DNA of 64,000 nucleotides from Rhabdophis nuchalis (lineage: Eukaryota; Chordata; Lepidosauria; Squamata; Natricidae): positions 37,578,118 to 37,642,117 of the forward strand of contig CM077652.1 of the NCBI GenBank assembly GCA_039707465.1, in the 5' to 3' direction. Position numbers and translations under genes: made by a program. The notes under the pieces are model-generated. The model saw only the letters and a program-made list of their open reading frames with translations. It was not told the origin of the DNA and made no database searches. Of the stretch, positions 57,598 to 64,000 are shown one piece after another. Numbering within the stretch: position 1 is the first letter of the stretch; the number at the start of each line of letters is the position of its first letter.

Positions 57598-59546
57598 TAA
57601 TAATAATAATAATAATAATAATTTAATTTTATAACCCGCTCTCTCTCCCCAAGGGGACTCGAGGCGGGGCACAGGCAATTAAAAATACAAAGAACAAAGT
57701 ACAAAATACAAACTACAAAATTAAAAGTAAATTAAATTATTCCTGCGCTAAAACCCATATACTAAACTAAAAATTACCCCTAAAAACCCCTAACCTAAAA
57801 AGAGACTACCCAAGGCCGGCCAGGCGAAAAAAGTGTGTCTTTAATTTTAAGCGGAAGGAGCGGAGGTCCGTGGTTGTCCTAATATCGGGGGGAAGGTCGT
57901 TCCAGAGGGCTGGGCCCGCCACAGAGAAGGCCCTTCCCCTGGGCGTCGCCCGCTGACAAAGTCTAGTGGACGGCACCCGGAGCAGTCCCTCTCTGTGGGA
58001 GCGTATCGGCCGTGAGGATGTATGAGGCAGGATCCGATCCCGCAGATAACTAGGTCCCGAGCCATGGAGCGCTTTGAAGATGATAATTAACACCTTGAAG
58101 CGCACCCGGAAGACGACAGGTAGCCAGTGCAGCTCGCGCAAGAGCGGTGTTACGTGGGCAAACCTAGAGGTGCCCATAATTGCTCGCGCGGCTGCGTTCT
58201 GGACCAACTGAAGCCTCCGGGTGCACCTCAAGGGGAGCCCCATGTAGAGAGAGTTGCAATAATCCAGTCGGGATGTCACGAGAGCATGAGTGACTGTGCG
58301 AAGGGCGTCCCGATCCAATAGGGGGCGCAACTGGCGTACCAGGCAGACCTGGTAAAACGCCCTCCTGGCCACGGCTGTCACTTGATCTTCCATGGACAGC
58401 CGGGTATCCAGGAGGACACCCAAGTTGCGCGCCCCATCCACAGGGGCAAGATGTTCGCCCCCTATGTCCAGAGATGGAATCATCTGGTTGAATCGGGCAG
58501 CCGGAAACCACAGCCACTCGGTCTTGGTCGGGTTGAGCCCGAGTCCGTTACTTCCCATCCAGGTCCGCACGGCTTCCAGGCACTGGCACATCACCGCTAC
58601 GGCATCGTTGGGGTGGTTTGGGGTAGATATGTACAGCTGGGTGTCATCAGCGTACAGGTGGTACTCTACCCCAAAACCACGGATGATCTCACCCAGCGGC
58701 TTCATATATGCATTAAACAGGAGAGGCGAGAGGACCGACCCCTGAGGCACTCCACATGTGAGGGGTCTCGAAGTCGACCTCTGCCCTCCTGCCAACACAA
58801 ATTGCGATCGGCCAGAGAGGTAGGAGGAGAACCACCGTAACACGGTGCCTCCCACCCCCAACCCCCCCAGCCGATGCAATAGGATACCATGGTCGATGGT
58901 ATCGAAAGCCGCCGAGAGGTCTAATAGGACCAGGATGGAGGAACAACCCCCATCTCTGGCCCTCCAGAGATCATCGACCAATGCGACCAATGCCGTCTCG
59001 GTGCTATGCCCGGGCCGAAAGCCGGACTGGCGCGGGTCTAGATAATCAACTTCCTCCAGGTGACGGGGAAACTGTTGTGCCACCACACTCTCAACAACCT
59101 TCGCCAAGAAGGGAAGGTTGGAGACTGGACGGTAGTTGTTTAAAAGAGCTGGATCCAAAGAGGGCTTCTTAAGGAGGGGCCTCACCATAGCCTCTTTTAG
59201 GGAAGCAGGCAAGGAACCCTCACTCAAGGATGCGTTGATAACCTCTTGGAGCCAGCCTCGTGTCACCTCCCAGGATGCCAGTACAAGCCAGGAGGGACAC
59301 GGGTCCAATAAACATGTGGTGGCTCGCAGTCGCCCACGTAACCTGTCCATATCATCGGAAGCAACGGAGTCAAACTCCTCCCAAACAAGATCCGCCTCGC
59401 GGCACTCCACTGGACCAGCAATGGGGGCTAGCTCGTTCTGTATCTGAGCGATTTTCTCCTGCAGAAAAGTCACAAATTCCTCTGCTCTACCCTGTAGTGG
59501 GGCTTCCCGCACCCTCTGTTGAAGGAGGGAGCGGGTCACCTTAAAC
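57598..59546 (-). mobile_element. L2 LINE, 5'-truncated, largely intact ORF
   Basis: (AAT)n tail at 57600-57622, the stem-loop region near 57632-57675, 3' UTR, then ORF2 from its stop at 57806 back to the truncation at about 59546, where it joins unrelated DNA. It is antisense to HS3ST4. No convincing target duplication is visible beyond a few bases. Confidence 0.92.
57806..59544 (-). pseudogene. L2 ORF2 fragment: linker plus complete reverse transcriptase
   Basis: Open for the whole L2 part, about 580 codons, entering at KVTRSLLQQRVREAPLQ. The frame stays open some 80 codons into flanking DNA, which is not part of the element. RT motifs are intact: [51 protein letters not shown] and LNPTKTEWL. 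The C-terminal region runs through TRLDYCNSLYMGLPL-like blocks to RLAGLG. It lacks the endonuclease, so it cannot mobilise itself. The absence of stops or frameshifts over 1.7 kb suggests a recent insertion. It matches the broken L2 at 13.5-18 kb almost throughout and shows what that copy lost at 14412-14474. Confidence 0.88.
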
Positions 59547-60104
59547 AATTGCAATATAAACAGAAGAAGACTACGCCTTAAATTACCGTTCACCTCCAAG
59601 GTTACAGGATGGGTAGGTGGATAAGATGAATAAGATGAGCGTGGAAATGATCTGAGGAGCAAGTATGGGAAGGAAGGCAAGGGGGAGCTTTGGAGCTGAC
59701 GCAAACTCTTGAGCAAAGAGGAAGTGGCCAAGGAGATGCGTGGCTCCACAAATGAACATCCAGTCCCCGAGTAAATTCTTTGCAATTGGGGAAGTCTTAT
59801 TATCTGAGCATGAGCTTCTGACTGTTCAAGCTGGATCAGAGACCAAGAGTCAAATTGGTTGGGTCAGCTTGAGTGACCTTCCATTTGGTCTTTAGCTTTG
59901 TTGATAGGCTTTCAGGAGCCACTGCTGGATACTGATGATAGACCAAAGTTGGCCCATGATCTGATCCCCGCTGGTTTCCCAATCCATGACCTTAAGTCAT
60001 CCTGACCAGTGGTGAAATTTAAATATTTTTTTTACTACCGGTTCTATGGGCGTGGCTTGGTGGATGTAGCAGGGGAAGGATACCGCAAAATCTCCATTCT
60101 CACC

Positions 60105-60630
<526 letters not shown>

Positions 60631-60753
60631 TTCTCACCCCACTCTGGGGCCAGCCAGAGGTGGTATTTGCCAGTTCTCTGAACTACTCAAAATTTCCATT
60701 ACTGGTTCTCCAGAAGATGTCAGAACCTGCTGAATTTCACTCCCGATCCTGAC

Positions 60754-61723
60754 TATTTGTTCTGGAGGATCTGTTTCCAGGCTCCAATTGCCCATTGGAA
60801 GCAGACTCAATGAGAAGGTTGTTCAGTGCCAGTGGCTTTGCACTAATCTAGAAAAAAGTTATTGATATTTTCAAAGACCGAAAACATCATATTGGATGAG
60901 TACAGGACATCCTGTTGAAATAAGGCCCAGTCAAAGACTATCTTGAAACTTTAGCAGTTCTAAAATATGATTGTTGATCCTAACTACATGGAACATCTCT
61001 TTAGTTTCCTGTAAATTTCTAGGTACAAAGGCCATGTCTGATCCATGAAATGATGGCAGCTGTTGCCCAATTAGCGTATTCAGTTGTTCCAAAATTCGAA
61101 GTTCTTTTTTGGATGCCCCCCGTCGGTCTTCAGAGATGGAGGGGGTGAGATTAGCCTAAGGACCTTCACTGTAGGGGCAGCCAGCAGGGCAGATCCTCCT
61201 CTTGAGAGGCTCTTGGACACTGGGAGGGAAAAGGAAATATTTCAAATATTTCATGGACGTTTCAGTCCCTTGTACTTGCCAAGAGGCCTTAGCAGTTCTG
61301 AGAAACAAAATCCAGTGTTTCCCAGAGACTCCGTCTCATTTAATTCACTCAGGATTAGGGCTGGCATTTTGCTTATTCAGTTTTCAGGATTCTGTGTCCT
61401 GACACCTTTTTCCTGCCATTAAACCTGGTTTATAAATCTCTGTGTAAATCTTGTTTGGGGCTTGACAAAGAGTTGGCTTGCTACATTTTGAGAGCCATGT
61501 TATATTGATCTTCCCTATCTAGATTTCTGATGAATAGAAATACAGCTTTTATTGTTGTGATTAATGTTCATGGCCACGTTTGTCTTTATCCTGCTGGCCC
61601 TCTATTAATGTCAATACTTTGCAGCAATTTTCAATTTTTTTTCAGTGCAAGGAGATTGTCTGCTTTTTTTTTTTTTTTTGGCAGAGTTAATGGGTAGCTT
61701 ACAAGAATCCGGAACATGCACGC

Positions 61724-61759
<36 letters not shown>

Positions 61760-64000
61760 GTTTCTGGATGGCTGGTCCCTCATCCTTCAAGCAAGGAATG
61801 TTTTTCCACATTGCCAGAGGTCTTTTGTAGCAACTTAAAGCAGGAACAACCGATCCCAAAACAGGACCTCAGAGCTCTGACTAGTAAGGTTCATTTGAAA
61901 AGAGAGTGGGGATTATAACCAAAAACTTCCAGCAAGAGCTTCTCCTTTCCAAGGAGGCCTCTGCACTCACCTCATTATTTGCCTTAGGAGCTTCCAACGG
62001 TGGCAGACAATTTACTGTTATCAAGAATCGGTTGCATCTTTCCTTAAAATGCAGGTGGGCATCCTGTGATATCCTGAGGTTCAGCCTGTGGTTGAAGGTG
62101 GAGATGGATATCCAGGGGTTCAGTATTGCAAAGGATGAAAATAACACTTGGCCGCAAGTGATTTTCCAATGTCCCGTTTTTCTCATTCTGGGTCAGTCGT
62201 AATTCAAAGCATCCTGCTTGCTGTAGCTGCCCAGAGCTGTCAATTTTCAGACCACTCGAGGGTGTCTTCTTCTCCGGCAGAGCCCGGCTGTTCGTTGCAG
62301 CTCTCCCTTGTGCGTCCGTAATTTGAAGCATTGAGATGCCTCCGGTCTGATTTCACCTTTTGTGATGAATTTTGAGCCCATCTGAGTGCAGAGTAAAATG
62401 ACAGGACTTCCTTTCTTGGAGAAGGAGGCAGCCTTGCGGGGTGCCCTGTTCCCTGCTGGCTTCCTGAGATGATGACTAGGCAAAGCCCAAAAGAGACAAC
62501 GTAGAGGGGGATGATGATGATGATGATGATGGTTCCATTGGGCAAACTTTGTGTGTGGAAGACAGATTGCAGAAGGAAATGCTTGTGGTTGATGAGCAGG
62601 GAGGGGCTGGCAGGTGAAGTTCCCAGGTGAGGAATCTTCTGCTGAACTTTCTGGTTTTTTTTGCTTGCATGCAGAGCCCTAAAAGCTAAAAGGCAACTTT
62701 TAAATGGCTTCTTAGGAAAAATAGAAGCTTTTTGGGGAAAACAGCAAACAGCCTCTTTGTGTTCTTTCTGCTCTGAAAATAACATGAGTGCCTCCCCCCA
62801 CTCCCCCCCCCCCCCACCATCTGAAACACCCAGCAAGCAGTTCTGGTGGGAGCAGACTCTGCAGGTGTCTTTCTTCAGAAGTTGTCATGTATCCTCCGTC
62901 TGTACTGATCCCTGAGGAGTAGGTAACACAAGTGCCTTGGGTGTTTGGCTCCACATTACCCATATTTCTGAACGTTGACCCTGGTGGCAGTGGCTGATGG
63001 GAGCTAGAACCTGAAACAGCTGAAGAGCACCTGGTGTTTTGAGGTAGTTTTCTTGTACCTGAGGGGATGAATTGGTCCTTCCATCCCAGGAGAAGGGAAT
63101 TCACCTGCCCTTCAGGTGAAGTCAGAGGCTTCTGTTCTGGGGAATTTCCCAACTATAGTATTTGTTGGAAAGAAAGGAATTCCTTCTGCTTCCTGGCTGG
63201 ACTTCTGGGAATCCAGCGGGTGGGACTGGACGGCCAGGCCCCCAACCCACAATGAGGCAAGCTGGGGAAGAGCTTTCCCTGCAAACTCGGCCCATCAGGA
63301 GATGCTCCTTCTCAAGCACCAAGAAGACCCAGTTGCTCTCTTCCCCTGGCAGCAGTCCAGACCAGGCGCTCCTTCCCACAGTCTCTTCTGGGCTTCGTGG
63401 TCCTGCAGCTGTACATCCGTTGGTGGGTGCTGCAACTGGGATCTGTGCCTGGGAGCCCCTGGCGCTCTGTCTTGGAAGGTCTCGGGGTGCCAGCGGTCAG
63501 GGAAGAGAACGAGGCTGGACGTGGAGGGTCTCTGGACTGGGGTGAGGAATCGGATTTCCCCTCCTTCGTCCTTCCCCAAAGATGAGAACTGCTGCCTTTT
63601 ACAATTGCACACAGGTGCATATACCCACAGGTGTGTAGGCAACCATTCAGTGGGCCTGGCAGGGGAGGAGAGGGATCCCAAAGAAAGGAGGGCCATGGGG
63701 GATCCTATGCCACTCAGTTGCCAGGCTTCCTCCCCCCCCCCCGGCCCCCAAACCTTGTTCTGAGGAAGAGGATTCCCCCCCCCCCCAATTGGGCCCTGAG
63801 CTGCTTCCAGGTGGGCTTGGTTGGAACCGGCCCTGGCTGCTGCACCCTCCGGCCCATCGGGGTGTTCCTCTCCCCCACCCCCCAGGCCAGGCAGAGAAGG
63901 GGCCCTGATGGGAGGGGGAGGCTGTTGCCAGGCAGACAAGCAGAGCCCTCTTCGCTTGGGGCTGTTAAGCACAGCAGCAAGTGGGGGAATCGGACGCCAC
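60754..64000. other. intronic DNA with simple repeats; no gene
   Basis: Contains a T-run (61662-61678), (CA)n at 61727-61757, (GAT)n at 62511-62531 and several C-runs (62800-62815, 63733-63743, 63775-63786). The block at about 61490-61620 is non-repetitive and AT-rich and may be conserved. Open frames near the right edge look compositional. Confidence 0.5.

Overview
The window looks like squamate reptile DNA, most likely snake. The inference rests on the repeats: young L2-clade LINEs with (ATT)n or (AATA)n tails, abundant CR1 3' ends, an RTE/BovB-like LINE remnant, L1 pieces, hAT-type MITEs with 8-bp target duplications (including the foldback type common in snakes and lizards), a tRNA-derived SINE and a (GATA)n array like the Bkm satellite of snakes. 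I could run no database search, so species and family names come from recognition of protein motifs and repeat ends.

The only host protein-coding exon I can support is exon 1 of a heparan sulfate 3-O-sulfotransferase on the + strand (ATG at 49664, splice donor after 50253). Its N-terminal and anchor sequence match HS3ST4 better than HS3ST2 or HS3ST3. It lies in a large CpG island (about 48.64-51.0 kb). The second, catalytic exon is not in the window, so 50254-64000 reads as the start of a long intron 1.

Layout: 1-10.5 kb is a mosaic of L2, CR1 and an internally deleted L1. An orphan CpG island lies at 11.7-12.7 kb. A near full-length L2 on the - strand fills 13.46-18.07 kb. From 18 to 32 kb there are BovB-like, L1, CR1, SINE and MITE insertions, often nested. 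A second CpG island at 33.3-34.6 kb encloses an AT-richer block with homeodomain/POU-like motifs, a good candidate conserved regulatory element. From 35 to 48 kb there is GC-rich, mostly unrecognised upstream DNA with MITEs, a GATA/GGCA array and an L2 fragment. Intron 1 holds a CR1, a long L2 with an open reading frame antisense to the host gene, and a hAT element nested in another hAT element around a CTTT/CCTT array.

Nothing here is a multi-gene system. The most interesting items are regulatory or mobile: a uORF overlapping the HS3ST4 start codon, the CpG-island CNE candidate, the full-length L2 with an apparent CpG-rich promoter, the ORF2-less L1 with matching target duplications, and a recurrent palindromic repeat of uncertain class.
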